Positions 1-10,493 are shown, numbered from the stretch's first letter. The stretch: 64,000 nucleotides of DNA from JBBRZM01 sp963813635 (GCA_963813635.1 CAWEZO010000002.1:248001-312000), one strand, 5' to 3'. Program-made: numbers and translations. Notes: generated from the letters alone by a model not told the origin.

Positions 1-244
1 GCTCCTCCGCGCCCTCGTACTGCTCGCGACCGCGCGCGACCTCGTGATGCTCCCTGCCGGGGCACCCACCGCAAGGTCACCTTCGGAGCAAACGCCCGCA
101 GCACGCCCCTCACTGCACCGATAGCGCGCTCGGGACTCACCCCACTTGGGACAAAATTTCTTTACGCGCGTCTGTGGCGGATTGCCGCGAACCGGCGCGG
201 CCCGAGTGGCAAGATCCCCATCGCGGGCGGTGGGAGGACAAGTC
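1..244. other. Left edge, upstream region of patatin gene
   Basis: No gene can be supported here. A plus-strand frame is open from base 2 to a TAG at 122-124 (40 codons, Leu/Ala/Arg rich) and could be the tail of a gene that begins outside the window, but it has no recognisable motif. Bases 147-166 are unusually AT-rich for this DNA and may belong to the promoter of the following gene. Confidence 0.3.
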
Positions 245-2700
245 ATGTCGCGCGAGCCCGTTGACACTCGGCCCTCCGACGGCGTGCGCGAGCTGCGCCT
301 CGCGCTGGTCTGCTACGGCGGCGTCTCCTTGGCGATCTACATGCACGGCGTCACCAAGGAGATCCACAAGCTGGTGCGGGCCTCGGCGGCGTTCGAGCAC
401 GACCCGACGCAGAACCCGTTCGCAGACCACGAGACCGAACGCGTCTATTGGGACGTCCTGGCGCGGATGCAAACGGGCGAGCTCGGCACCAACCCGGCCG
501 GTGTCCGCACACGTGTCGTCGTCGACATCGTGTCGGGCACCTCGGCCGGCGGGATCAACGGGATCTGCCTCGCGAAAGGCCTGGCGGAAAATCGGTCGCA
601 GGACCAGCTCAAGGCACTCTGGCTCGACAAGGGCGACATCGCGAAGCTGCTGCGCGGACCGAGCTGGCTCCCGCCCGGGCTTCGCTTCGCCTGGTTCGTC
701 GTACGGTCGATCAACCGGCCGATCGCCGTCGCGCCGCCACTTCGGGGTGACGAGATGTGCCGCTGGCTGCACGACGCGCTCGCCGCAATGGATGAAAGCG
801 ACCCGACGCTGCCGAACGTCGGGACACTCGTGCCCGAGGATCACCGGCTCGACTTGTTCGTCCCCGTCACCGACTTTCGCGGCTTCAACCGGGAGATCCC
901 GATCGCGGACCCGAAGTTCGTGCGCGACATCAGCCACCGCTTTGTGCTCCAGTTCACCTACGAGCGCGAAGGCCACAACCAGTTGGGCGGCGACTTCAAC
1001 CATGTGCTCGCGTTCGCGGCGCGGGCCACATCGTCGTTCCCCGGTGCGTTTCCACCGATCAGCGTCGACGACTACGACAAGCTCTTTCCCGACGGCACCA
1101 ACTTGCGGCAGCTGCTGCCGCAGTTCTTCTCGTTGTACGAGCTCGCCGGTGAGGATGCGGGCGAGCGCTACTTCGTCGACGGCGGCGTGCTCGACAACTT
1201 CCCGTTTGCCAGTGCCATCGACGCGATCAAGGGGAAGCCGTCGTCATACGAGGTCGTCCGGCGATTGCTGTTCATCGAGCCCGATCCCAGCCCCCACGCC
1301 GAGAGCAACGGCCAACGACAGAAGCCCAGGGTCCCGGCTGCGCCGCCGCCGAGCTGGTACGCGACGATGTGGGCGTGTTCGCCGGCATACCGCGCGACGA
1401 ACCGATCGTGGATGACCTGGTGCGGCTCGCGGCGCGCAATGAGGTGGTCGACCGGGTTCGGGACATCATCGAGGCGAGCTTCGAGACGATCCGCGATCGC
1501 GTGCGTGATCTCATCGTGCACGATCTCGGATCCCTGCCGACGAAGGTTTCGTTCGAACAGCTCGCGGCCTGGCACAGCCTGATCGAGGCACGCGCCTCGG
1601 AGGCCGCGGGATTCAGCTTCGCGACGTACCTACGTCTGCGGATCCATACGGTGATCGACAACTATGCGACGGCCATCGCCAACGTGCGTGGTTTTCCGCC
1701 GGGCTCGTATCACGCATTGTTCGTCACGGGCGTGCTGCGCTCCTGGGCCGAGACCAGCGGGCTCTGGACGCAAGACGTCGCCGCCACCGACGCGCAGACC
1801 GACTTCCTCGCGGCGTTCGACCTCGACTACCGCGACCGCCGGTTGCGCTTCCTCATCGCCGGGTTGAGCTGGTGGTACGCCGAGAGCGACAAACCCGGGT
1901 TCCCGAGTCGCGACGAGCTCGACCGTGCCAAGGCCACCCTGTACGCGCAACTCGGCGAGCTGTACGACATCACCGACGAGCTCGCGCGCGAGCCGACCAC
2001 GTCGGCGTTGCTCGCCACGCTCTTCGACGAGGACGCGATCCGCACCTGGGTGCTCGAGCGCCAGGCGTCGCCGGCCGAGTTCGTCACCGCTCATCGCGAC
2101 CAGCTCGACGCGTTGCGTCAGGCGATTCGCTACCAGGTGGCAGGCCGGCTGCCGACGTTGGAGCAGGATCTCTATCGCAACATCGTCGAGTTCACCACCC
2201 CGTGGAGCGACGAAGTACGGGGCGATCTCGTCGTCCGCGAGCTCGGCTTCCCGTTCTGGGACATCCTGGTGTACCCGATCGAAGCGATCAGCGACGTGGG
2301 CGAGCGCGATCGCGTCGACGTGTTGCGTATGAGCCCGATCGACTCCACCCTGCTCAGCCGTCCCGGCGAGCAGAAGCTCAAGGGGGTGTCGCTGCACCAC
2401 TTCGGCGCGTTCTTCAACCGGAGTCACCGTGAGAACGACTACCTCTGGGGCCGCCTCGACTCGGCGGAGCGCCTGCTCACGCTGCTGCTCGACCATCCCG
2501 ACACGCCCGCCATCGAGACACCGGATCCCGCGGTGTGCCGGCGTGCGTTCGCGGCGATCCTCGCCGACGAACGCGACGCACTGGAGCACAGCAAATCGCT
2601 GCTCGACGACCTCGGGCAACGTGTGAACGACCTCGCGGCGCCTCAGGGATGGGCGAAGGACGGCGCATCGACGAGCTCGAAAGCCAGCTCGTCGATGTAA
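245..2700 (+). CDS. Patatin-like phospholipase, DUF3376 type (one frameshift)
   Basis: A lipid acyl hydrolase of the patatin family, in the large bacterial subgroup that carries a C-terminal DUF3376 region; it would hydrolyse acyl esters with a Ser-Asp dyad. The N-terminus has the glycine-rich oxyanion segment (YGGVSLAIYMHGV), the nucleophile elbow GTSAGG near residue 98 and the catalytic Asp motif VDGGVLDN near residue 312. The ATG at 245 is chosen because GGGAGGA stands just upstream. The frame breaks near 1370: one missing base after ATGTGGGC joins the N-terminal part to the C-terminal part (GIPRDEPIVDDL onward), giving about 818 residues. The last codons overlap the convergent zinc-finger gene. 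Family is clear; the substrate is unknown. The break could be a sequencing error. Confidence 0.85.
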
Positions 2701-2936
2701 CACCACCACCACTCCTCACCCGGCTCGAACGACTGGATGATCGGATGCGCGCTCGCGTGGAAGTGCTTCGTCGCGTGGCGTCCCGGTGAGTTGTCGCAGC
2801 AGCCGACGTGTCCGCACGTCATGCAGAGACGCAAGTGCACCCACCGTTGGCCGGCCGCGAGGCACTCCTCACACCCGACCGCGCGGGGCTCGACGTCGCC
2901 GATCTGGTCCAGGTGCGTGCACGTGTCCGCGGCCAC
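2643..2936 (-). CDS. UBP-type zinc finger protein
   Basis: A 97-residue protein made of one UBP (ZnF-UBP) zinc finger. The Cys/His ligands are visible as CTHLDQI, CEEC, CMTCGHVGCCDNSPGRHA and the HFHASAHP segment, so the whole fold is present. In eukaryotes this fold binds ubiquitin C-termini; the free-standing bacterial versions have no established function, so only the fold is assigned. The 3' end overlaps the end of the patatin gene by 58 bp on the opposite strand. It starts downstream of the hairpin that follows tRNA-Gly and is probably transcribed separately. Confidence 0.8.
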   Translation of the reverse strand: MAADTCTHLDQIGDVEPRAVGCEECLAAGQRWVHLRLCMTCGHVGCCDNSPGRHATKHFHASAHPIIQSFEPGEEWWWCYIDELAFELVDAPSFAHP

Positions 2937-3006
2937 GTCACAACCTCCATGACACCATCGGCTGGGTCGGTCACCCAGGCAACACCACCACCACCACCAA
3001 ACTCTT

Positions 3007-3057
3007 CATTCTTGCGTCGCAAACCGGGGTGACATCCCGGCTGTTGACGCAAGAATG
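3007..3057 (-). repeat. Palindromic repeat family C, copy C1 (51 bp)
   Basis: The ends are 12-bp inverted repeats (CATTCTTGCGTC and GACGCAAGAATG). Inside them a second stem, CCGGG/CCCGG, closes on GTGACAT, so the element can form a nested hairpin. The reverse complement of copy C2 at 27397-27447 matches it at 48 of 51 positions. It lies 10 bp beyond the 3' end of tRNA-Gly on the same strand, in the position of a terminator, but no T run follows it. Confidence 0.9.
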
Positions 3058-3067
3058 AGCTTGCTTG

Positions 3068-3143
3068 TGGAGCGGACGACGGGATTCGAACCCGCGACCT
3101 CAACCTTGGCAAGGTTGCGCTCTACCAACTGAGCCACGTCCGC
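3068..3143 (-). tRNA. tRNA-Gly (GCC)
   Basis: Read on the minus strand the acceptor stem GCGGACG pairs with CGTCCGC, followed by discriminator T and an encoded CCA. The D arm contains GGCTCAGTTGGTAGAGC, the anticodon arm is CAACC-TTGCCAA-GGTTG with anticodon GCC, and the T arm has GCGGG-TTCGAAT-CCCGT. All stems pair without mismatch. A family C hairpin follows 10 bp downstream and may end transcription. Confidence 0.97.
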
Positions 3144-3186
3144 GCGAGGCGTCGAGAATAGCGCGCCCGCTCGCCGGAGCGTCTGC

Positions 3187-4125
3187 TCAGGTGCCCGCCA
3201 AGCGGGCCACGACAGGAACGAACGCCTCGACGTTGTCATCGCCGATGATGACGTACGACACGCCCCACTCGTCGCGCCGTTGGACGAGCTGATCGCAGAT
3301 CTCGTCGACCGTGCCCACCAGCGCGACGCCCGACTCGAGCGCCTCGTCGGCAGTAAGCCCGTAGGCCGGGGCCAGCGCTTCGGCGAGGGCACGGCGCTCG
3401 TCGGTGACGGCGGTCAGGAAGTAGCGGATCTGCAACTCGATCTCGTCGAAGCGCTCCCGCGCTGCCTCACGAACCCACTCGATCTTTTGGGCAGTGAGGT
3501 CGGCGAGCGAGGACTGCACCGCGTCGGCTGTCAGCGCGCCGGCACGCAGGTTGGGATTGATGCCGACGATGTCGGCCTCACGGCCTGCGAGCGACAACAC
3601 CTTGCGGCCGCCACCACCGACGAGCACCGGCGGGTGCGGCTGCTGCACCGGTTCGGGCGTCGCGTCGTACTCGGCGATCGTGTAGTGCTCACCCGAGAAG
3701 CTGAACGCGCCGGGCGACCAGCACCCCTTGATGACGGCGATCGCCTCGGCCAGCCGGGCGATACGCGTACCGGGCGAGTCGTAGACGAGATCGAGCGCGT
3801 CGTAGTCGGCGGTCATCCACCCGGCACCGATCCCGAGCTCGACGCGCCCGTCGGACAGCAGATCGATCGTCGTTGCTTCTTTGGCAACCGCCGCCGGGTG
3901 GCGGTAGTCGTTTCCGAGCACGAGCGTGCCCACGCGCAAGGTCGTCGTCGCCTCCGCGGCCGCGGCCAAAGTGACCATCGGCGAGAGCTGCTGGTCGACG
4001 AAATGGTCGGGCACGAACAGCGTGGAGTATCCGCTCGCCTCGATCGCGCGCGCACGCGCTGCTCGAAATTCATTCCCCGACGCGACGGGACCGCACTGCA
4101 CCCCGAACCGGAACGGCCTCGCCAC
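3187..4125 (-). CDS. F420-dependent LLM-class oxidoreductase (TIGR03621-like)
   Basis: A luciferase-like (bacterial luciferase/F420) TIM-barrel oxidoreductase of 312 residues. The N-terminal FRFGVQCG strand, the GYSTLFVPDHFVD segment, the LVLGNDYRHP loop and the ELGIGAGWMTADY motif are characteristic of the actinobacterial F420 subgroup that includes MSMEG_2516-type proteins. The enzyme would use reduced F420 for an unknown substrate. It lies 21 bp downstream of a paralogue on the same strand; the two share order and most of the motifs, so they probably arose by tandem duplication and are cotranscribed with dut. F420 use is inferred from the family, not shown. Confidence 0.85.
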   Translation of the reverse strand: MARPFRFGVQCGPVASGNEFRAARARAIEASGYSTLFVPDHFVDQQLSPMVTLAAAAEATTTLRVGTLVLGNDYRHPAAVAKEATTIDLLSDGRVELGIGAGWMTADYDALDLVYDSPGTRIARLAEAIAVIKGCWSPGAFSFSGEHYTIAEYDATPEPVQQPHPPVLVGGGGRKVLSLAGREADIVGINPNLRAGALTADAVQSSLADLTAQKIEWVREAARERFDEIELQIRYFLTAVTDERRALAEALAPAYGLTADEALESGVALVGTVDEICDQLVQRRDEWGVSYVIIGDDNVEAFVPVVARLAGT

Positions 4126-4146
4126 GCGTGCCCCTTCGCCGGCTGA

Positions 4147-5118
4147 CTACGTGCCGGCGAGCTTGGCGACCACGGGGGCGAACTGGACCATCGCCTCGCG
4201 TGGGATCACGTGATAGCTCATCTGCCACCGGGCACGGCGCGTCTCGAGCAACTCGATCATGTCGTTCTCGGTACCGACGAGGGTGACCGGCGCGTCGAGT
4301 GCGTCCTTCGGCGACACGCCGAACCCTCCGGCCATGACATCGGCGATCGAGCTCGCATCGTCGGTGAAGTGCACGAACCCGACAAGGGTCTGGATCTCGA
4401 GGTCGTCGAAGTGGTCGCCGGCTGCGTCGCGTACGGCCGCGAGCTTCTCGTCGGTGCGCGCCGGCGCGAGTGAGTTGGCGGCGTCGCTCGACTCGCCTTC
4501 GCCGCTGCGCAGGTTTGCGTTGACGCCGATGATCTGCGCTTCGCGTGCCGCGAGCCCGAGCACCTTGGGTGCACCGCCACCGATGAGGAATGGCGGATGT
4601 GGTCGCTGCACCGGTTTGGGGTGACCGTCGAGCTCGTTGATCGTGTAGTGCTCCCCGTGAAAGGTGAACGGGCCGTCGGCAAAGAGACCCTTCAGCACCG
4701 TGATCGACTCGGCGAGCCGGGCGATGCGCACGCCGGCGGAGTCGCGCGTGAGGCCCGCCTTCTCGTAGTCGGCGGTCATCCAGCCCGCGCCGAGGCCGAG
4801 CTCGAGGCGCCCGTTGGACAGGAGATCGAGCGTGGCGGCCTCTCGCGCCAACACGACCGGGTGCTTGTAGTCGTTGCCGAGCACGAGCGGGCCGATTCGG
4901 AGCTCGGTGGTGACCGCAGCGGCCGTCGCGAGCGCGGGTATTGGCGCGAGTGGATGATCGACGAAGTGGTCGGGCACGAACAGCGTGGAGTATCCGAGAT
5001 TCTCAGCTTGACGGGCGGTCTCACAGAACTCGTGCGCGGACTCGGCCCGCGGCACTATCACGCCAAAGCGAAACTTCCGGTCATGCGGCACGAGCCGCAG
5101 GCTATCGGCCGCTCTCAC
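4147..5118 (-). CDS. F420-dependent LLM-class oxidoreductase, paralogue
   Basis: Second luciferase-like oxidoreductase, up to 323 residues, with the same landmarks as its downstream neighbour (GYSTLFVPDHFVDH, LVLGNDYKHP, ELGLGAGWMTADY, IGVNANLRSG). The GTG at 5118 is the longest start; the GTG at 5091 (VPHDRKFRFG) leaves a more typical short N-terminus and is an equally good choice. It stands 43 bp downstream of dut and 21 bp upstream of the paralogue, so the three genes are likely one transcript. Divergence in the middle of the barrel suggests a different substrate from its twin. Confidence 0.85.
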   Translation of the reverse strand: MRAADSLRLVPHDRKFRFGVIVPRAESAHEFCETARQAENLGYSTLFVPDHFVDHPLAPIPALATAAAVTTELRIGPLVLGNDYKHPVVLAREAATLDLLSNGRLELGLGAGWMTADYEKAGLTRDSAGVRIARLAESITVLKGLFADGPFTFHGEHYTINELDGHPKPVQRPHPPFLIGGGAPKVLGLAAREAQIIGVNANLRSGEGESSDAANSLAPARTDEKLAAVRDAAGDHFDDLEIQTLVGFVHFTDDASSIADVMAGGFGVSPKDALDAPVTLVGTENDMIELLETRRARWQMSYHVIPREAMVQFAPVVAKLAGT

Positions 5119-5161
5119 CGGTGTGTCAGGCGCCGCTACCGGTGCGCGCTCGTCGAGTGAC

Positions 5162-5596
5162 TCAGCGGCCGGTGGAGCCGAATCCCTCGACGTTGCGCTC
5201 GCTGTGACCGAGGTCGTCGACCTCGATCCACTCGATGAGCTCGTATCGCTGCACGACGAGCTGCGCGATGCGATCGCCCCGGTGCACGACGTACTCGGCC
5301 TCGGGATCGGTGTTGACCAGCAGCACCTTGAGCTCGTCGCGGTATCCCGGGTCGATCAGGCCGGGGGTGTTGAGACACGTGACGCCATGGCGCAGCGCGA
5401 GGCCCGAGCGCGGCTGTACGAAGCCTGCGAACCCCGGTTGGATGGCAACTGCAACGCCGGTCGGCACGAGCTCGCGTCCTCCCCCGGCCGCCAACACCGC
5501 GTCGACGCGTGCGTGCAGGTCGTACCCGGCATCGTCGGGATGCTGCGACGCCGGCAACGGCAGATCGGGGTCGAGGCGCTGGATCTCGACGTGCAC
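5162..5596 (-). CDS. dut: Deoxyuridine 5'-triphosphate nucleotidohydrolase
   Basis: Trimeric dUTPase: hydrolyses dUTP to dUMP and diphosphate, keeping uracil out of DNA and supplying dUMP for thymidylate. All five family motifs are present in 144 residues: DAGYDL (motif 1), PRSGLALRHG (2), GLIDPGYRDEL (3, uracil-binding hairpin), RGDRIAQLVV (4) and the C-terminal GFGSTGR (5), which closes over the active site. No frame problem. It is 6 bp downstream of the DUF3501 gene and upstream of the F420 oxidoreductase pair, in an apparently continuous minus-strand run. Confidence 0.97.
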   Translation of the reverse strand: MHVEIQRLDPDLPLPASQHPDDAGYDLHARVDAVLAAGGGRELVPTGVAVAIQPGFAGFVQPRSGLALRHGVTCLNTPGLIDPGYRDELKVLLVNTDPEAEYVVHRGDRIAQLVVQRYELIEWIEVDDLGHSERNVEGFGSTGR

Positions 5597-5602
5597 GCCG
5601 GT

Positions 5603-6188
5603 TCAGGCCTCGAGATCGCGTGCAAGCTCCGCGCGCTGCTCGTCGCTCAACTCGACGACGGCGTCGTATGCGGGATGGTCGATGACGAGGCGCGTGCCGG
5701 GTTGCGCGCGAAACGACGCGACCTGCTCGTCCGAGAACGGGAACTTCAGGTAGTGCACGGTGGTCGTGATCTCGTCGCGCGTGAGACGTTCCTCGTCTTG
5801 GGGGACGCATTGCGCACGCGACCCGTCGGGGAGCCAGAAGCTGACCGCGCGCTGGATGCCCACGAACGCCGGGAGCCACTTCCGTAGCTGCTCGTCGTCG
5901 GTGAGCTCGAGGAACAAGGTGGCCGACAGCTCGCGGCGATCGGGGATCAGCGCGTTGTAGGTGCTGAGCTCGTGCTCGATCTGCGCGTCGGTGATGAGCC
6001 GCTCGATCCGCGCCATCTCCTGAATCTGGAACCGCATGGTCTCGGTGTTCTCGAACACGAGCGTGATCAAGTCACCGAGTTGCACCCGTCGCAGCTTCTT
6101 CATCGCGATGATCTCTTTGCGGAACTCGTCGCGCTCGCGCTCGTACGCGGCGCAGATCCTTGATGTCGTCGAGGCCGAGCTTGCGCAT
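5603..6188 (-). CDS. DUF3501 family protein (frameshift near N-terminus)
   Basis: DUF3501 proteins have no established biochemical function but are repeatedly found with rubrerythrin and a CCG-type Fe-S protein, which is the arrangement here. The body (RRVQLGDLITLVFENTETMRFQIQEM onward) is intact from an internal ATG at 6103. The expected N-terminus, MRKLGLDDIKDL, begins at 6188 in another frame; one extra base near 6150, within GCGCCGTACG, separates the two. The start at 6188 fits because its ATG overlaps the TGA of the Fe-S gene by one base (TGATG), which implies translational coupling. About 195 residues when reconstructed. Confidence 0.85.
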
Positions 6189-7486
6189 CACGCGTCCTCC
6201 GCGCCGGTGCCATCGACGCCATATGCACGCGCCAACACCTGCATCGGATGCAACGGCGTGCGGTCGGTGCCTTCCGTGATTGCCGTGTTGGCGAGATGAC
6301 AGTCGCCCGCCACGACCTCCGCATCGGCCTTCGACACTGCTTCCATCAGGGGTTTGGCGATCTTCTTCGACATCTCGACGTTCTCGGCCCGGAGCCCCCA
6401 CGTGCCGTCGATCGCGGCGCAGCGCTCGATCATCGTGACCTTCGCGCCCGTGAGCTCCATGAGCTGCTTGCTCTTCGGGCCCATTTGCTGGGCCCGGTAA
6501 TGACACGCCGCTTGCCACGTGATGGCACCGTACGTCGTGCCGCCGAAGTCGGTGTCGAGCGGCCGCTCCTTGTGCCGCGCCATCAAGTATTCGGAAACGT
6601 CGAACGTGTGCTCGGCGAGCAGGCGGGCGTCGTCGGTACCGAGAAAGTCGCCATACTCGTTCTTCAGCACGTACGCGCAGGTCGGTTGGGGCACGACGAC
6701 ATCGTGTCCTGCTTTGACCGCGCCGACGAGCGCGGCGACGTTGCGCTTCGCGTGCTCCTCGAACTTCGGCACGTCACCGGCATCGAGCCACGGCATGCCG
6801 CAGCACACCTGACCGTCGGGGAGCTCGCACGCGAGGCCGTTGCGCTCGAACACCGCGACCGTCGCCTTGCCGATCTCGGGATCCTGGTACTCGACCAGGC
6901 ACGTCGGAAACAGTGCAACCGTGTCGCCTGCGGCGCCGGGCACAGGCGGTCGGTGCCGGTGGAACCACTTGGAGAACCGCACCGTCGTGAAGCTCGGGAG
7001 CAGGCGGTCCTTGGCGATGCCGGCGGTCTTCTCCATGAGTCCTCGGACGAATCTGACATCGGTCATGGTGTTGACGATCGGCGCGAGCGCGGTCGCGACC
7101 TTGCCCTGGAGGTCGGTGCGAGCAAGCAACTTCGCGCTGCGCGGCACCTCGCCGGCGCGCTCCTGGATCGCGAGCGACCGCAACATCAAGCGCGGGAAGT
7201 CGACGACCCACTCCTGGCCCTGCTCCGGTGTGTACGGACACACCACGAAACAGAGCTTGCACTGGTAGCACTCGTCGACGACGTGACGGTGCTCGCGATC
7301 GGTCAATGCCGGCACGTCATCTTCATGGTTCGTGTCGATGATGCGAAACAGATCCTTGAAGCTCGGGCAGAGCTTGACGCACACGCGGCAGTCGCTACAG
7401 ATCTGGAACGTGCGGTCGCGTTCGGCCCGCGCGTCAGCCGGGTCGAAATAGTTCGCGTGGAGCGGGTCGTAGAGATGCGCGGTCAT
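6188..7486 (-). CDS. CCG-domain Fe-S oxidoreductase (GlpC/HdrB-like)
   Basis: A soluble electron-transfer protein of about 432 residues. Two 4Fe-4S motifs lie in the N-terminus (CSDCRVCVKLCP and CYQCKLCFVVCP), followed by a cysteine-rich CCG module: PTCLVEYQ then VCCGMPWLDAG, with further ligands at AACHYRAQQ, ERCAAIDG and DCHLANTA. This layout matches GlpC/HdrB-type subunits. In this gene context, with rubrerythrin upstream and DUF3501 downstream, it probably delivers electrons to rubrerythrin for peroxide reduction; that role is inference. The ATG at 7486 follows GAGGGGA. The stop overlaps the next start by one base. Confidence 0.85.
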   Translation of the reverse strand: MTAHLYDPLHANYFDPADARAERDRTFQICSDCRVCVKLCPSFKDLFRIIDTNHEDDVPALTDREHRHVVDECYQCKLCFVVCPYTPEQGQEWVVDFPRLMLRSLAIQERAGEVPRSAKLLARTDLQGKVATALAPIVNTMTDVRFVRGLMEKTAGIAKDRLLPSFTTVRFSKWFHRHRPPVPGAAGDTVALFPTCLVEYQDPEIGKATVAVFERNGLACELPDGQVCCGMPWLDAGDVPKFEEHAKRNVAALVGAVKAGHDVVVPQPTCAYVLKNEYGDFLGTDDARLLAEHTFDVSEYLMARHKERPLDTDFGGTTYGAITWQAACHYRAQQMGPKSKQLMELTGAKVTMIERCAAIDGTWGLRAENVEMSKKIAKPLMEAVSKADAEVVAGDCHLANTAITEGTDRTPLHPMQVLARAYGVDGTGAEDA

Positions 7487-7558
7487 CACGGTGTCCCCTC
7501 GCGCTCCGGCGTCGCAGACCCGCGACGGCCGCGGTGCTACGACGCCGGCATCGGCCGG

Positions 7559-7981
<423 letters not shown>

Positions 7982-8007
7982 GCCTTGCTCCTTGTCGGTT
8001 GTGATGG

Positions 8008-8454
8008 TCAACGAACAGCTGAGCTCACGCGGGACGCGCACTCGTCGCAGCGCCCACGGAAGTTGATCTCGACGGATTCGACAGAGAAACCGTCTCGGTG
8101 TCGCGCCGGGACGCGTAACGTGGGGAACTCGACCTCGAGATCGCGCACCTTGCCGCAGTTGGTGCAGACAAGGTGGTGATGCGGCGTCACGTTGGGGTCG
8201 ACGCGCGCGCTCCCGGTGCCGACGTCGATCAACTGGACTTCGCCCATCGCTTCGAGATCGTGGACGGTCTGGTACACGGTCTTCAACGACATCGTCGGCA
8301 TCTGCTCGTGTGCGCGTTCGTAGAGTGTGTCCACGCTCGGATGCGCGTCGTTGGCATGCAGCAAGCGGAAGATGCACTGGCGCTGCGGCGTCACCCGCAG
8401 GCCTTGCGCCCGAAACGCGGCGGTGAGCTCCTCGACGGTCTTCATGACGTTCAC
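8008..8454 (-). CDS. Fur/PerR-family transcriptional regulator
   Basis: Metal-dependent DNA-binding repressor of 148 residues. The winged-helix domain (LRVTPQRQCIFRLL, SLKTVYQTVHDLEAMGEV) is followed by a dimerisation domain with the HHH cluster, a CTNC pair and a second CDEC pair that form the structural zinc site. Being the first gene ahead of rubrerythrin, the Fe-S protein and DUF3501 argues for a peroxide-sensing PerR role over iron-sensing Fur, but the residues seen do not decide this. It is divergent from the secreted hydrolase-like gene across a 133-bp AT-richer spacer. Confidence 0.9.
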   Translation of the reverse strand: MNVMKTVEELTAAFRAQGLRVTPQRQCIFRLLHANDAHPSVDTLYERAHEQMPTMSLKTVYQTVHDLEAMGEVQLIDVGTGSARVDPNVTPHHHLVCTNCGKVRDLEVEFPTLRVPARHRDGFSVESVEINFRGRCDECASRVSSAVR

Positions 8455-8460
8455 TTTCTA

Positions 8461-8485
8461 TCAACAATCGTTTACCATAAGCAAG
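8461..8485. promoter_or_regulatory. Candidate Fur/PerR operator-promoter region
   Basis: The stretch directly upstream of the Fur-family start is markedly AT-rich for this genome (TCAACAATCGTTTACCATAA) with two imperfect AT-rich half-sites. Autoregulation from here is typical for PerR and Fur. It does not match a full consensus box, so this is only a candidate. Confidence 0.3.
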
Positions 8486-8587
8486 TGGTGTCCTGAGGCA
8501 CAAACCGCCCTTCTCGGCCACTACCATTACGACACTTCGCCCAGAAAGACCTGAAGTGCGAAGGACCGGGTCCGAGGGGGAGACGAG

Positions 8588-10493
8588 ATGCGACGAGTAG
8601 TGACCGGGATCGCAGCGGCGGCGCTGGTCGGATTGCTCGCTACCGGCGCGCCGGTGGCCGGCGCGGCAGTGCCCGCTCCGCCGCCGAAGGTCGCCGTCGT
8701 GACCGCGCCCAAGGTGACGACCGGGTCGCCGTGCAGCCCCCGCCGCGTCACGACCTGCGCGTGCTGCCGTATCCCAACAACCGTTGGACGCGGACTGATC
8801 CCACTTCCGCGACGGGTCTGCGCGTCAACGTGCCCGACAGCCTGATCCCGGCCGACGTGCTGTCGCAGTTCCCCGCGACGATGAAGCCGCTCGAGAACTT
8901 GAACTCGGCTGATGGGTTCTCCGCCGCCGGTCCGATCGTCTTCGAAGTGAGCCGGGCAGCGGCACCGGCGAGCCTGCCGGTCGACGGCGGCGACGCGATC
9001 GCCGTGTTCGACACCGACACCGGCGCCCGCATTCCGGTGCGCACCCGCTTCGACACCGAAGGTGAGAAGCGCGGCGCCCCCAACACCACGATCTTTGTGT
9101 GGCCGCGCTCGTGCTTTCCCTGGGGCCATCACCTCGTCGCCGCGCTCACGACCTCGCTGCAACCGGCAACCGGTGCGGCTTTCGTTCCATCACGCGGAAT
9201 GCAGACGCTGCTGCGCCAGAGCGGGCTCGGGGTATGGAAGTTCCTCGCCGGTCACGGGATCGCCCGCTCGAGCGTGTTGTCGGTGACCGACTTCACCACC
9301 CGAAGCGTTGCCAACGCGACCGATCCGCTCGTCTCGATGATCGCGACCACCAACCGGCAGGCGCATCCGATCCGCAACGTCGCGACCGTGCCCAACTTCC
9401 TGGGCCTGGCCAACATCGACACCATCGTGACCGGCCAGATTCAGCTCACCGACTTCCGCGACGAGAACGGCGAGATCCACTACCAGCCCAGCGACCGGGG
9501 CCACCCCGAGTGGGTCGACTTCGTGATGACCGAGCCGACCGTCACCGCGAAGGTGGGCGCGCCGGTCGCCGTGTACGGCCACGGCATCGGCATCTTCAAA
9601 GAGACGCTGATCATCGTCGCCCCCACTAATGCCGCGCACGGTGTCGCGACGATCGCCATCGACCAGCCCAACCACGGCGCCCGCGCCGCGGCAGAAGGTG
9701 GCCAGGTCTTCGACCTCACCACACCGAAGGGCCTCGGCAAGCTGTTCGGCATGGTCGTGCAGTCGAGCGTCGACCAAGCGTCGGTACTTCGTGCCGTGCA
9801 GACGTCGCTCGCCAATCTCGACGCCGGCCCGTGGAAGCTGTTCCAAACCACGCTCGGCGACGGTCAGCGCGATCTCGATCCGAGCCGACTGTTCTACGAA
9901 GGCACGTCGCTCGGTGGCGTGCTCGGCGCCGCGAACAGTCTCGCTCTCACCTGAGCTCGACGGCGCCGCGCTGCAGGTCTCGGGCGTCGGTGTTCTGCAT
10001 GACGTCACCGAGACGTTCTTCTGGGAGCACGGTCTCAATCAGAGTGGCGTCGGGTTCCGCGCGGTGATCCCTGCGAAGGCGACTGCGGGCGAGGACGCGT
10101 TCCTCATCTCCGCCGCGGAGCAGCTCGTCGACATCGGCGACGCGGTCAACTTCGTCGATCGCATTCCTGCACATCGCACCCCGGTGCTCGTGCCGTACGC
10201 GATCGATGACGGCACCGTCGACAACCAGAGCACCGAGGCGCTGGCCGAGCTCGCGGAACTGCCGGTCATCGGCAAGGTCCTCCGAACCCGTGCCGTTCCT
10301 ACCGAAGTCGACGACCGTGCCCGACTCCGGGATCGTGCAGATCTCCACGAGCACGATCGACGACTGGTCGGGCCCGCTCTTCGGCCCGCTGCGCCAGGTC
10401 GTCAGCCACGTCATCGGTGTCGGCGATCAGTCGGAGCTCGAGATCGACCAGTGGCTCGGCCATCGCCTCACCGCGCTCGGTGCACAGCCCTGA
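8588..10493 (+). CDS. Secreted alpha/beta-hydrolase-like protein (frameshifted)
   Basis: The ATG at 8588 starts a clear Sec signal peptide (basic MRR, hydrophobic core, VAGAAVPAP cleavage region), preceded by GGGGGAGAC. The mature protein, about 600 residues, is spread over frames that change near 8728, 9950 and 10290. It has a beta-rich N-terminal part (LPYPNNRWTRTDP), YGHGIGIF, IAIDQPNHGAR and the nucleophile-like elbow GTSLGGVLG near its centre, resembling lipases of the bacterial virulence-factor type (Lipase_bact_N). The C-terminal part has PVLVPYAIDDGTVDNQS, where an Asp could complete a triad. Substrate unknown; family call moderate. It is divergent from the Fur-family gene. Confidence 0.6.

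Noticed and set aside
1360..1372. Programmed frameshift in the patatin gene
   Set aside because: No slippery heptamer or downstream structure is seen at the break, and similar single-base breaks occur throughout the window.
2983..3000. CACCAC repeats before the tRNA hairpin considered as a short gene or regulatory array
   Set aside because: Only a short low-complexity run with no coding or structural support.
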